A stretch of 64,000 nt of DNA, from positions 1 to 64,000 of the forward strand of contig JAZRLM010000004.1 in assembly GCA_045646865.1 (NCBI GenBank), given 5' to 3'. The notes beneath the pieces were generated by a model, which was given only the letters and a program-made list of their open reading frames with translations, searched no databases and had not been told where the DNA came from. A program made the translations under genes and the position numbers. Positions 1-8,250 of this stretch are shown piece by piece (positions within the stretch are counted from its first letter, which is position 1; every line of letters begins with the position of its first letter). This DNA comes from SIG440 sp045646865. Its GTDB lineage: Bacteria; Bacillota; Clostridia; Monoglobales; Monoglobaceae.

Positions 1-1
1 G

Positions 2-481
2 ATGAGGTAACTTGGCCACTATGTAGATCTGTCTATTTCAAATCAAGAGGATGCTAAAGATGTATTCGGTATTGAAGCAGAGGGTACAGATATTTACGGC
101 GGAAAATTAAACCACGAAGGTTATAAGAGTGTTGCAAAACAACTTGCCGACAAATTCGGTTTCGAAAAGGTTGCTATTACCCTTCGCACATCTATTAGTG
201 CAAGTGATAACGACTGGGCAGGTATGCTTTATGACGGCGAAGATTACTACTTCTCAAAATCATATCACCTCCACATTGTTGACCGTGTATGCGGCGGCGA
301 CTCATTCGGCGGCGGACTTATCTATTCATTGCTTACAGGCAAGTCGTCAAAGGATGCTATCGAGTTTGCGGTTGCAGCATCAGCTCTTAAGCACTCGGTT
401 GAAGGTGACTATAACAGAGTATCTGTTTCCGAAGTTGAAAAGCTTGCAGGCGGCGACGGCTCAGGCAGAGTTCAGAGATAA
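2..481 (+). CDS. PfkB-family sugar kinase, C-terminal part (2-dehydro-3-deoxygluconokinase-like)
   Basis: Partial: the 5' end lies outside the window. The readable frame covers the last ~157 residues of a ribokinase/pfkB-fold kinase. The PfkB signature 2 region is visible as DRVCGGDSFGGGLIY; the GGD aspartate is the expected catalytic base of this family. The flanking text (VDLSISNQEDA early, then a Lys/Ser-rich C-terminus) is typical of KDG kinases, which phosphorylate 2-keto-3-deoxygluconate in pectin and glucuronate catabolism, but a fructokinase-like sugar substrate cannot be excluded. Codons 8-10 read TAA in this frame only three codons from the window edge; upstream of it the sequence still resembles the family (see findings). 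A terminator hairpin follows the stop codon. Confidence 0.75.
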
Positions 482-490
482 AAACAACTG

Positions 491-530
491 AGAGTATATG
501 GTCAGATACCCATATACTCTTTAATTTTAT
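491..530 (+). terminator. Rho-independent terminator of the sugar kinase gene
   Basis: An 11-bp stem (AGAGTATATGG at 491-501 with CCATATACTCT at 510-520) is followed by a T-rich tract. It sits ten bases after the kinase stop codon and separates it from guaB. Confidence 0.75.
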
Positions 531-581
531 CTTAAAACAGTATTTTATGGTCTAAAAAATGTAAAAAGTTTGATTTAAACC

Positions 582-610
582 TTGCATTTTGCAGTAAAAT
601 GTTATATAAT
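582..610 (+). promoter_or_regulatory. Sigma-A-type promoter of guaB
   Basis: TTGCAT at 582-587 and TATAAT at 605-610 with a 17-bp spacer. The start codon chosen for guaB lies 37 bases downstream of the -10 box. No purine riboswitch is visible in this short leader. Confidence 0.75.
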
Positions 611-646
611 AATCTATTATATATAAACATAGATAGGAGAATAGAT

Positions 647-2155
647 ATGGCTTATTATTTTAATGAACCTTCACATACTTTTAGTGAATATTTGCTTGTT
701 CCGGGTTATTCCTCGGCAGAATGTATGACAAGCAACGTTAGTCTTAAAACACCACTTGTTAAATTTAAAAAGGGCGAAGAACCTGCAATCACTATGAACA
801 TTCCTATGGTTTCTGCAATTATGCAGTCTGTTTCAGGTGAAAAGCTGGCAATTGCTCTTGCAAAAGAGGGTGGTGTTTCATTTATATACGGCTCACAGAC
901 GATTGAAGACGAAGCTGCAATGGTAAGAAGAGTTAAAAATCACAAAGCAGGTTTTGTTGCAAGTGATTCAAACATCAGACCCGACCAGACCCTTGCTGAA
1001 CTTCTTGAACTTCGCAACAAGACAGGTCATAATACTGTTGCAGTTACCGAAGACGGCACAGCAGAAGGGGTTCTTCTTGGTATTGTTACACCTCGTGACT
1101 ACCGTGTAAGCCGTATGGATCCTTCAACTCAGGTTAAGGAATTTATGACACCCTTTGAAAAACTTATCTGGGCACCCGAGGGCACTACCCTTAAAGATGC
1201 AAATGATATTATCTGGGAACACAAGATTAATTCACTTCCCATTATTGACGAAAATCGTCGCCTTGTTGCTTTTGTTTTCAGAAAGGACTATGAAGCGCAT
1301 AAGGAAAACCCCACCGAGCTTCTTGATTCATCAAAGAGATATGTGGTTGGCGCAGGTATTAACACACGTGACTATGAACAGCGTGTTCCTGCTCTTGTAG
1401 AGGCGGGCGCAGATGTTTTGTGTATTGACTCATCAGAAGGTTTTTCTGAATGGCAGGCAAGAACACTTAAATTCATCCGTGACAAATACGGCGACACTGT
1501 TAAGGTTGGCGCAGGTAACGTAGTTGACCGTGAAGGCTTTATGTTTCTTGCTGAAGCAGGCGCTGACTTTATTAAGATTGGTATCGGCGGTGGCTCTATC
1601 TGTATCACTCGTGAACAGAAGGGTATCGGCCGTGGTCAGGCAACAGCAGTACAGGAAGTTGCTGCAGCAAGAGACGAATATTTTGAAAAGACCGGTATTT
1701 ATATACCTATCTGTTCTGACGGTGGTATTGTACACGATTACCACATTACACTTGCCCTTGCAATGGGTTCTGACTTTGTAATGCTGGGCAGATACTTTGC
1801 GCGTTTTGATGAAAGTCCTTCAAACAAGGTTTCGGTAAACGGCAACTATATGAAGGAATATTGGGGCGAAGGCTCAGCACGTGCAAGAAACTGGCAGAGA
1901 TACGATATGGGCGGCGCTCAGAAGCTTTCATTTGAAGAAGGCGTTGACTCGTATGTTCCATATGCAGGCAGTCTGAAAGATAACGTTGCACTTACACTTA
2001 ATAAGGTTAAGTCAACAATGTGTAACTGTGGTGTGCTTTCAATTCCTGAACTCCAGAAGAACGCAAAGATGACACTTGTTTCTGCAACAAGTATTATCGA
2101 GGGCGGTGCTCACGACGTTGTTCTTAAGGATAAGAATGTAGCACCTGTTAAATAA
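647..2155 (+). CDS. guaB: Inosine-5'-monophosphate dehydrogenase with CBS pair
   Basis: Oxidises IMP to XMP with NAD+, the first committed step of guanine nucleotide synthesis in the cytosol. 502 residues, (beta/alpha)8 barrel interrupted by a CBS pair at about residues 100-215. The catalytic loop reads GIGGGSICITRE, with the nucleophile Cys at residue 319. The mobile flap carries Arg418-Tyr419 (ARNWQRYD). GGG replaces the GPG seen in most bacterial enzymes at the loop. These positions and the loop text match, from memory, the IMPDH of the protist Tritrichomonas foetus rather than the usual Firmicutes GuaB (see findings). The start at 647 is preceded by AGGAG at 632-636; an upstream in-frame ATG at 599 lies inside the promoter and was rejected. 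The next gene starts 3 bp after the stop. Confidence 0.95.
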   Translation: MAYYFNEPSHTFSEYLLVPGYSSAECMTSNVSLKTPLVKFKKGEEPAITMNIPMVSAIMQSVSGEKLAIALAKEGGVSFIYGSQTIEDEAAMVRRVKNHKAGFVASDSNIRPDQTLAELLELRNKTGHNTVAVTEDGTAEGVLLGIVTPRDYRVSRMDPSTQVKEFMTPFEKLIWAPEGTTLKDANDIIWEHKINSLPIIDENRRLVAFVFRKDYEAHKENPTELLDSSKRYVVGAGINTRDYEQRVPALVEAGADVLCIDSSEGFSEWQARTLKFIRDKYGDTVKVGAGNVVDREGFMFLAEAGADFIKIGIGGGSICITREQKGIGRGQATAVQEVAAARDEYFEKTGIYIPICSDGGIVHDYHITLALAMGSDFVMLGRYFARFDESPSNKVSVNGNYMKEYWGEGSARARNWQRYDMGGAQKLSFEEGVDSYVPYAGSLKDNVALTLNKVKSTMCNCGVLSIPELQKNAKMTLVSATSIIEGGAHDVVLKDKNVAPVK

Positions 2156-2158
2156 GTT

Positions 2159-2572
2159 GTGGCTAAAAAGACGATTACCAGGATTGATGGTGCAAGATTT
2201 CTATCACCGGGCGGCGGTTTGATTTTTTGTAAAAACTGCGGAAAGATTGTTGGCAGCGTAAACAAATCCGGTTATAAGTATTTATATCTTTGGTTTGAAT
2301 GTACCTGCGGTTATACAGGCGAAATCGAAATCATTCGCGAAGGTCATTTTAATGATTACAAAAAATTGATTAACAAAGCACCCAACACAAAACTTGGAGT
2401 ATTTATCTGCAACAAATGTGATACTCCTTTGATTTCGATGATAGACGAAAGAGTAGAAAGCTATACATTCTATACGGAATGTATCTGTGGTGAAAAGTTT
2501 GACACCAAGCCGAATTTTGATAAACGTCTTGGCGAAACGTTAAAAGCTTTTAAAAAAATGAAAAAAGAGTAG
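2159..2572 (+). CDS. Double zinc-ribbon protein of unknown function
   Basis: 137 residues starting at GTG, only 3 bp after the guaB stop, so probably translated from the guaB transcript by coupling; no convincing Shine-Dalgarno sequence is visible. Four knuckle-type cysteine pairs are present: CKNCG (about residue 24), CTCG (about 49), CNKC (about 85) and CICG (about 108), suggesting two consecutive zinc ribbons. The C-terminus is lysine-rich (AFKKMKKE). No catalytic motif or membrane segment is seen. I do not recognise the family. Zinc ribbons of this layout often bind nucleic acids or ribosomal components, but that is only inference. Confidence 0.7.
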   Translation: MAKKTITRIDGARFLSPGGGLIFCKNCGKIVGSVNKSGYKYLYLWFECTCGYTGEIEIIREGHFNDYKKLINKAPNTKLGVFICNKCDTPLISMIDERVESYTFYTECICGEKFDTKPNFDKRLGETLKAFKKMKKE

Positions 2573-2578
2573 CAAAAA

Positions 2579-2608
2579 GGAACGGAATTATTATTCCGTT
2601 CCTTTTTT
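2579..2608. terminator. Bidirectional terminator between the guaB and acn operons
   Basis: Ten-bp stem GGAACGGAAT (2579-2588) and ATTCCGTTCC (2593-2602) with a TTTTTT tract on the plus side and AAAAA before it, so it can end both the guaB-side and the minus-strand nitroreductase-side transcripts. Confidence 0.85.
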
Positions 2609-2617
2609 GTATCCAAG

Positions 2618-3190
2618 TTATTCTATATCAATAAGTATTTCGTTAAGTGAACGTTTTGGTACGTTAAGTGTATTTTCTTCGTCAAGGAAGTATTTTATGT
2701 TGCTGCCTTCCATTTCGCAAGCGCGGCTTTTTTGTGCCGGATACCCAAGCGCAAGTACATATACAACAGCATAGTCTTCCTCGTTAAGGTTGAGAATTTT
2801 AGCAACCTCAGGCTTATTGAATGAGCCAATCCAGCAGCTTGCAATGCCCTTTTCAAATGCACCAAGCATCATTGATGTGATGGCAGAGCCTGATTCAATT
2901 TCAAAGGTTTTGTTTATTTTCCTGTCACCTATTATTGCAATAAATGCGGTTGGACGTTCGTTTTCCTTGGGAGTTCCGTCGGCAAGATAGCCTGCCCAGC
3001 GGGTATGTGCAAAAACGGCATCCACAAGTGACTTTTGGTCAATAATTGCAAATTTAAGTGACTGATTATTGCCGGGGTATGCGGCAAGCCGTGCATATTC
3101 AATAAGGTCAACAAGGTCCTGCTTTGGGATAGGCTGTTGGGTAAACTTTCTTATTGTTCGCCTTTCGAGTAATGCAGTTTTTACATCCAT
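2618..3190 (-). CDS. Nitroreductase-family FMN oxidoreductase
   Basis: 190 residues. The N-terminal ERRTIRKFTQQPIP is the typical FMN-contacting start of nitroreductase-fold proteins; the mid-region (AITSMMLGAFEKGIASCWIG) and the C-terminal ALGYPA complete the family pattern. These are dimeric FMN proteins that reduce nitro compounds, quinones or other electrophiles with NAD(P)H; the physiological substrate is not evident. The start at 3190 is preceded by GGAAAGGA. It is the last gene of the acn-icd-rex-ogg run, 26 bp after ogg, and is followed by the bidirectional terminator. A redox role alongside Rex is plausible but not shown. Confidence 0.85.
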   Translation of the reverse strand: MDVKTALLERRTIRKFTQQPIPKQDLVDLIEYARLAAYPGNNQSLKFAIIDQKSLVDAVFAHTRWAGYLADGTPKENERPTAFIAIIGDRKINKTFEIESGSAITSMMLGAFEKGIASCWIGSFNKPEVAKILNLNEEDYAVVYVLALGYPAQKSRACEMEGSNIKYFLDEENTLNVPKRSLNEILIDIE

Positions 3191-3216
3191 TAAAATCTAT
3201 CCTTTCCATAATACTA

Positions 3217-4059
3217 TCAGGCGGTTATATTTTCGCTTTTTTCTACGGCGTAATAGTAATAGAGGTATTGCTGTGCAACACCGCCAAAGTTTCCAAAGGT
3301 CTTTTCGACAAATTCAGGGATGTCTTTTTCTTCAACGCCGTACAGGTTGTTGAGAATCCTTTTAATCCACACATCCTGAGGGAAGGTTTTGTATCTGCCC
3401 AAAGCAAACAGCAGAACACAGTCAGCAACCTTGCTGCCAACACCTTTAATTTTCATAAGTGTTTTCTTTGCCTCGTCGGTGCCCATTTTTGCAAGTTCCT
3501 CAAGGTTTATTTCACCCGATGCGACCTTTTGTGCGGCATCAATAATGTATTTATCTCTGAAGCCTGCCCGAATTGGCGCTAAATCTTCGGGCGTAAGCAC
3601 CGAAAGAACCTCGGGAGAGGGGAAACCGTAAAATGTTTTACCGTCAAATTCGATTTTTTCGCCGTATGCTTCGCATAAAGCGGAAATGATTTTCTTTATT
3701 CTTGGAATGTTGTTGTTCGCAGAGATGATGAATGAAACTATTGTTTCCCACAAATCCTGACGAAGAATTCGTATTCCGCGGCCCTTTTCGATACAGGGGC
3801 GAAGCTTTTCGTCCTGCCAGAGCTTTTCTTCAATAAAGTTATAGTCATTTGAAAAGTTCAGGTAGTGGCTCCAGTAAACAAGGTCGGGATTTGAACTTTC
3901 AACATAAATTGTATTTGGGTCATAATAATACATTTTAACTGCGTGGTTGGCAACAACTCCGTAAAATGTGCCGTCTGAATACTTTTCCCAACGAAAACAC
4001 TGCCCGCAGAGAAAGGTTTCATCAAGGCTGAAATGGTCAATGTTATATAGTCGTATCAT
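3217..4059 (-). CDS. ogg: 8-oxoguanine DNA glycosylase/AP lyase (OGG1 family)
   Basis: Removes oxidised guanine from DNA in base excision repair and can nick the abasic site. 280 residues with an OGG-type N-terminal domain (FLCGQCFRWEKY) and a C-terminal HhH-GPD domain: the helix-hairpin-helix reads KIKGVGSKVADCVLLFALG, with the Lys expected to form the Schiff base just after GVGS, and the catalytic Asp is in FPQDVWIKR. The start at 4059 lies 8 bp after the rex stop codon and is preceded by AGGA within the end of rex; a longer reading frame extending into rex was rejected because family members begin near MIRLYN. Linkage to rex and TCA genes suggests an oxidative-stress context (inference). 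Confidence 0.85.
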   Translation of the reverse strand: MIRLYNIDHFSLDETFLCGQCFRWEKYSDGTFYGVVANHAVKMYYYDPNTIYVESSNPDLVYWSHYLNFSNDYNFIEEKLWQDEKLRPCIEKGRGIRILRQDLWETIVSFIISANNNIPRIKKIISALCEAYGEKIEFDGKTFYGFPSPEVLSVLTPEDLAPIRAGFRDKYIIDAAQKVASGEINLEELAKMGTDEAKKTLMKIKGVGSKVADCVLLFALGRYKTFPQDVWIKRILNNLYGVEEKDIPEFVEKTFGNFGGVAQQYLYYYYAVEKSENITA

Positions 4060-4067
4060 AATAAAGA

Positions 4068-4712
4068 TTAATCCTCGTTTTCTGCAGAGTTTTTCTCGGA
4101 AATCTTGTAACACAACCTCATCAAGCTGTCACCGAGATGAATGTTTTCAACAACGATATCATCATGTGTTGTAATCTCGGCGTATGAGAAGTTGAGAAAG
4201 GCTTTTATTCCGCAATCAACAAGCTCCTGAGTAACCTTATTTACAACCGCCTTAGGTACGGAAAGTATAGCCATAGTAGGCTTATGTTCTTCAACAAAAG
4301 CCTTCATTGTGGAAGAATCCATAACCTTAATATTGCGGATTTCCATACCGATTTTTGCAGGGTCGTTATCAAAAATTCCGATAAGCTCAAAACCGCGCTT
4401 TTCAAAATTGGTGTTGCGTGTCAGTGCGTGACCGATGTTACCGGCACCTACCAAAATCGCCTTGTATTTTGAATTAAGACCAAGAATGGTTGCAATCTCA
4501 CCATAAAGATACTCAACATTATAGCCGTAGCCTTGCTGACCGAAACCGCCAAAACAGTTTAAATCTTGACGAATCTGGGATGCAGTAACACCCATTTTCT
4601 GACTTAATTCTTTTGAAGATATTCTTTCAACACCCGAATTCAAAAGCTCACCCAGATAACGGTAGTATCGGGGAAGTCGGTTTATAACGGATGATGATAC
4701 CTGTTTTTCCAT
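4068..4712 (-). CDS. rex: Redox-sensing transcriptional repressor Rex
   Basis: Senses the NADH/NAD+ ratio and represses fermentation and respiration genes; NADH releases it from DNA. 214 residues. The winged-helix domain (residues about 1-80) contains GVTASQIRQDLNCFGGFGQQ, the Rex signature that includes the DNA-reading helix and the interdomain segment. The Rossmann domain begins at AILVGAGNIGHAL. The ATG at 4712 has GGAGG eight bases upstream; a TTG three bases earlier was rejected on spacing. It lies between icd and ogg in one operon, so Rex is likely co-expressed with 2-oxoglutarate synthesis genes. I did not find a convincing Rex palindrome in the acn promoter region. Confidence 0.95.
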   Translation of the reverse strand: MEKQVSSSVINRLPRYYRYLGELLNSGVERISSKELSQKMGVTASQIRQDLNCFGGFGQQGYGYNVEYLYGEIATILGLNSKYKAILVGAGNIGHALTRNTNFEKRGFELIGIFDNDPAKIGMEIRNIKVMDSSTMKAFVEEHKPTMAILSVPKAVVNKVTQELVDCGIKAFLNFSYAEITTHDDIVVENIHLGDSLMRLCYKISEKNSAENED

Positions 4713-4738
4713 CAAATTTTCCTCCGTAAAAAGAGAGA

Positions 4739-5950
4739 TTAAAGCATTGCTTTAAGATTTTCTCCTACTGCAAGGAGAAAGTCTTCGGTATTAACTTTCT
4801 TCTTGTTTTCAAGATTGGAAAGAAGATAAAGGTCACCTGTCATAGTACCGTCTTCAATGGTCTTGATTGTAGCTTTTTCAAGTTTGTCGGCAAAGGCACA
4901 AAGGTCTGATAAACCGTCAAGCTCGCCGCGCTTTCTCAGGGCACCTGTCCAGGCAAAGAGTGTTGCAACGCTGTTGGTTGAGGTTTCCTCGCCCTTTAAA
5001 TGCTTGTAGTAGTGACGCTGAACTGTACCGTGTGCTGCCTCGTATTCGTATGTTCCGTCAGGAGATACAAGTACAGATGTCATCATAGCAAGGCTGCCGT
5101 AGGCTGTTGCAACCATATCAGACATAACATCGCCGTCATAGTTCTTGCACGCCCAGATATATCCACCCTCTGAACGTACAACACGTGCAACTGCATCGTC
5201 AATAAGTGTATAGAAGTATTCAATGCCTGCGGCGTCAAATTTTTCTTTGTATTCAGCCTCAAAGACTTCGTTGAATATATCTTTGAATCTATGGTCGTAT
5301 TTCTTTGAAATAGTGTCTTTTGTTGCAAACCAGATGTCCTGTTTGGTATCAAGGGCATAGTTAAAGCAGCAACGTGCAAAACTGCTGATTGATTTATCAA
5401 TGTTGTGAAGACCCTGAATTATACCGTCGCTGTCGGTGAATTCGTGAATGGTCTGTCTGATTTCCTTGCCGTCTTTATCGGTGCAGACAAGCTCGCACTT
5501 TGAGCCGGCAGGAACCTGCATCTCGGTGTTTTTGTAAACATCACCGTATGCGTGACGGGCTATGGTGATTGGTTTTGTCCATGTGGGAATGTAAGGGGTG
5601 ATACCCTTAACAATGATGGGTGCACGGAAAACTGTTCCGTCAAGGATTGCACGGATAGTACCATTGGGTGACTTCCACATTTCCTTAAGGTTGTATTCCT
5701 TAACACGTTCTGCGTTTGGTGTAATGGTTGCACACTTAACTGCAACACCGTATTTCTTGGTTGCATATGCTGAGTCAAATGTAACCTTGTCGTCAGTTTC
5801 GTTTCTGTATTCAAGTCCAAGGTCATAATACTCTGACTTAAGGTCAACGTAAGGAAGGATAAGGATGTCCTTAATCATCTTCCATATTATTCGGGTCATT
5901 TCGTCCCCGTCCATCTCGACGAGGGGGGTTGTCATTTTAATTTTTTCCAT
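4739..5950 (-). CDS. icd: NADP-dependent isocitrate dehydrogenase (dimeric, eukaryotic-type subfamily)
   Basis: Oxidatively decarboxylates isocitrate to 2-oxoglutarate with NADP+. 403 residues. The N-terminus VEMDGDEMTRIIW and the substrate-binding segment SPNGTIRAILDGTVFR identify the dimeric 'type II' subfamily shared by eukaryotic cytosolic IDH and some anaerobes, rather than the E. coli type. Metal-binding aspartates appear in YDGDVMSD and TLIDDAVAR. It lies 22 bp downstream of aconitase. With PFOR and NfnAB elsewhere in the window this gives an oxidative half-cycle supplying 2-oxoglutarate for glutamate and NADPH; no 2-oxoglutarate dehydrogenase is seen here. Confidence 0.95.
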   Translation of the reverse strand: MEKIKMTTPLVEMDGDEMTRIIWKMIKDILILPYVDLKSEYYDLGLEYRNETDDKVTFDSAYATKKYGVAVKCATITPNAERVKEYNLKEMWKSPNGTIRAILDGTVFRAPIIVKGITPYIPTWTKPITIARHAYGDVYKNTEMQVPAGSKCELVCTDKDGKEIRQTIHEFTDSDGIIQGLHNIDKSISSFARCCFNYALDTKQDIWFATKDTISKKYDHRFKDIFNEVFEAEYKEKFDAAGIEYFYTLIDDAVARVVRSEGGYIWACKNYDGDVMSDMVATAYGSLAMMTSVLVSPDGTYEYEAAHGTVQRHYYKHLKGEETSTNSVATLFAWTGALRKRGELDGLSDLCAFADKLEKATIKTIEDGTMTGDLYLLSNLENKKKVNTEDFLLAVGENLKAML

Positions 5951-5972
5951 TGTATGTAATCCTTTCTGTGGG

Positions 5973-7907
5973 TTATTTGCTGTTTTCTCTTGTGTAATTC
6001 AGCAGACCGCCTGCTTTAAGCATTTCACGCTGACGGATTGAAAGGTCAAGCTTAACCTTAAAGTCAAAGCCCTTTGTCACATTTGTAATTGTCAGTTCAT
6101 CGGCATTGAGAATGGCGGTGTGGAGGTTTGTCATTTTCAGCTCGTCAGTCTGCTCGATTTTGTCATAGTCTGCTTCGTTGACAAATGTAAGAGGAATAAT
6201 ACCTGCATTTATAAGGTTTGCCATATGAATTCTTGCAAACGACTTAACAATAACTGCCTTAACACCAAGGTAAAGGGGTGCAAGTGCCGCGTGTTCTCTT
6301 GATGAACCCTGACCGTAGTTCGAACCGCCGATAATGATGCTCTTGCCCATCTCAAGTGCTCTGTCGTGGAACTTTTCGTCACATACGGCAAAGCAGTATT
6401 CTGAAATCTTGGGAATATTTGAACGGAGTGGCAGAATCTTTGCACCTGCAGGCATAATGTGGTCTGTTGTAATGTTGTCGCCAACTTTAAGGCTGCACTT
6501 TGCGGTAATTTCGTCAGCCATTGCCTCGGATACGGGGAAGGGCTTGATGTTTGGTCCGCGAAGAACCTCAACGCTGTCCATATCTTCGGCTGCAACAGGG
6601 GGAACAACCATATTATCGTTGATAGTAAACACTTCAGGAAGCTCGAATTTGGGCATATCACCAAGAGTTCTTGGGTCTGTCAGCACACCTGTAAGGGCTG
6701 ATGCTGCCGCAAGTTCAGGGGATACAAGGTAAATCTGGCCGTCTTTTGTACCGCTTCTGCCTTCAAAGTTTCTGTTGAATGTACGAAGTGAGATACCGCC
6801 CGAGTTTGGTGACTGTCCCATACCGATACAAGGACCGCAGGCACTCTCTAAAATTCTTGCACCTGCATCAATCATATCTGAAAGTGCTCCGCAAGCAGCA
6901 AGCATATTAAGAACCTGCTTTGAACCGGGAGCGATTGAAAGAGATACATCGGGGTGAACGGTTTTACCCTTAAGAATATATGCAACCTTCAGCATATCAA
7001 GAAGTGATGAGTTTGTACATGAACCGATACAAACCTGATCAATCTTCATTTCGCCGATTTCTGCAACAGATTTAACGTTGTCAGGTGAATGAGGACAAGC
7101 AGCTAAAGGTACAAGCTCGCTGAGATTGATTTCAACAACTTCGTCATATACTGCGTCGCTATCTGCGCAAAGGGGAGTGTAGTCTTCTTCTCTTGCCTGA
7201 GCTTTAAGGAATTCTCTTGTGGTTTCGTCAGAGGGGAAGATAGAGGTGGTAGCACCAAGCTCTGCACCCATATTGGTAATTGTTGCACGCTCAGGAACAG
7301 AGAGTGTTTTTACACCTTCGCCTGTGTATTCGATAATTTTGCCAACGCCGCCTTTAACGGTAAGTCTGCGAAGAACCTCTAAAATAACGTCCTTTGCAGC
7401 AACCCAAGGCGACAGCTTTCCTGTAAGCTCAACTTTTACAATTTTTGGACAGGTGATATAATATGTACCGCCGCCCATAGCAACAGCAACGTCCATACCG
7501 CCGGCACCAATGGCTATCATACCGATACCGCCGCCTGTTGGTGTGTGGCTGTCAGAGCCGATAAGGGTTTTGCCGGGGATACCGAATCTTTCAAGGTGTA
7601 CCTGATGGCAGATTCCGTTACCGGGACGTGAAAAATAGATACCGTGCTTTTTGCAGACACTACCGATAAATCTGTGGTCATCGGCATTTTCAAAGCCACT
7701 CTGCAAGGTGTTGTGGTCAATATATGCAACCGATTTTTCGGTTTTAACTCTGGGTACGCCCATAGCCTCAAATTCAAGGTATGCCATTGTTCCGGTGGCG
7801 TCCTGAGTAAGTGTCTGGTCGATTTTAATTCCGATTTCCTGTCCGGCTATCATTTCGCCGCAAACAAGGTGTTCTTTAAGTATCTTTTGTGAAAGTGTAA
7901 GTCCCAT
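5973..7907 (-). CDS. acn: Aconitate hydratase (short monomeric type)
   Basis: Isomerises citrate to isocitrate using a [4Fe-4S] cluster. 644 residues, the compact aconitase form common in anaerobes. Cluster ligands are visible in IGSCTNSS and CGPCIGMG; other active-site segments are DSHTPTGGGIGM and, in the C-terminal swivel domain, GGSNYGQGSSREHAAL. First gene of the minus-strand operon acn-icd-rex-ogg-nitroreductase, driven by a consensus promoter about 40 bp upstream. Start ATG at 7907 is preceded by GGAGGA (rc of 7917-7922). Confidence 0.95.
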   Translation of the reverse strand: MGLTLSQKILKEHLVCGEMIAGQEIGIKIDQTLTQDATGTMAYLEFEAMGVPRVKTEKSVAYIDHNTLQSGFENADDHRFIGSVCKKHGIYFSRPGNGICHQVHLERFGIPGKTLIGSDSHTPTGGGIGMIAIGAGGMDVAVAMGGGTYYITCPKIVKVELTGKLSPWVAAKDVILEVLRRLTVKGGVGKIIEYTGEGVKTLSVPERATITNMGAELGATTSIFPSDETTREFLKAQAREEDYTPLCADSDAVYDEVVEINLSELVPLAACPHSPDNVKSVAEIGEMKIDQVCIGSCTNSSLLDMLKVAYILKGKTVHPDVSLSIAPGSKQVLNMLAACGALSDMIDAGARILESACGPCIGMGQSPNSGGISLRTFNRNFEGRSGTKDGQIYLVSPELAAASALTGVLTDPRTLGDMPKFELPEVFTINDNMVVPPVAAEDMDSVEVLRGPNIKPFPVSEAMADEITAKCSLKVGDNITTDHIMPAGAKILPLRSNIPKISEYCFAVCDEKFHDRALEMGKSIIIGGSNYGQGSSREHAALAPLYLGVKAVIVKSFARIHMANLINAGIIPLTFVNEADYDKIEQTDELKMTNLHTAILNADELTITNVTKGFDFKVKLDLSIRQREMLKAGGLLNYTRENSK

Positions 7908-7944
7908 TTATGAAGTCCTCCTAAATTTACTCATTAACCATAAT

Positions 7945-7973
7945 ATTATATAAAAAAACACGCTTTTTGTCAA
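7945..7973 (-). promoter_or_regulatory. Consensus promoter of the acn-icd-rex-ogg operon
   Basis: Read on the minus strand: TTGACA (7968-7973), 17-bp spacer, TATAAT (7945-7950). Both hexamers are perfect, which predicts strong transcription unless it is repressed. Confidence 0.85.
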
Positions 7974-8023
7974 GATTTCATTGTTATATATTATTGCGGT
8001 TTACAAAGTTGTTACAATTCACA

Positions 8024-8044
8024 TTATCCACAGGATTATCCACA
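8024..8044 (+). promoter_or_regulatory. Pair of perfect DnaA boxes between acn and ruvX
   Basis: TTATCCACA occurs at 8024-8032 and again at 8036-8044, in the same orientation with a 3-bp gap. Both match the strict DnaA box TTATNCACA. An inverted near-match (TGTGGAAAA) lies near 8114 and a weaker one (TATGGATAA) near 8159. The 343-bp region 7908-8250 otherwise holds only the two divergent promoters and no reading frame that looks real. Confidence 0.65.
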
Positions 8045-8182
8045 GCTGAATTGCTGTATCTGTAAGGAAAAAGAAATGTTTCAACACAATCCAATAAAAG
8101 TTATTGTCAAAATCTGTGGAAAAATCTGCCACTGTCTGATGTAACCAATTGTTTCAAATATGGATAAATTGTAAAAAAACAC

Positions 8183-8211
8183 TTGCACGAAAGGCTTAAT
8201 TGTGATAAAAT
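8183..8211 (+). promoter_or_regulatory. Promoter of ruvX
   Basis: TTGCAC at 8183-8188, 17-bp spacer, TAAAAT at 8206-8211, preceded by TGTGA (extended -10). It lies 39 bp upstream of the ruvX start. Confidence 0.7.
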
Positions 8212-8250
8212 ATAGTAGATATATAAAATCAGGATAGCGGAGGCTTTGGA

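Noticed and set aside
7908..8250. Chromosomal replication origin
   Set aside because: Two DnaA boxes alone, with no dnaA, dnaN, AT-rich unwinding region next to them or gene order of an origin, are not enough.
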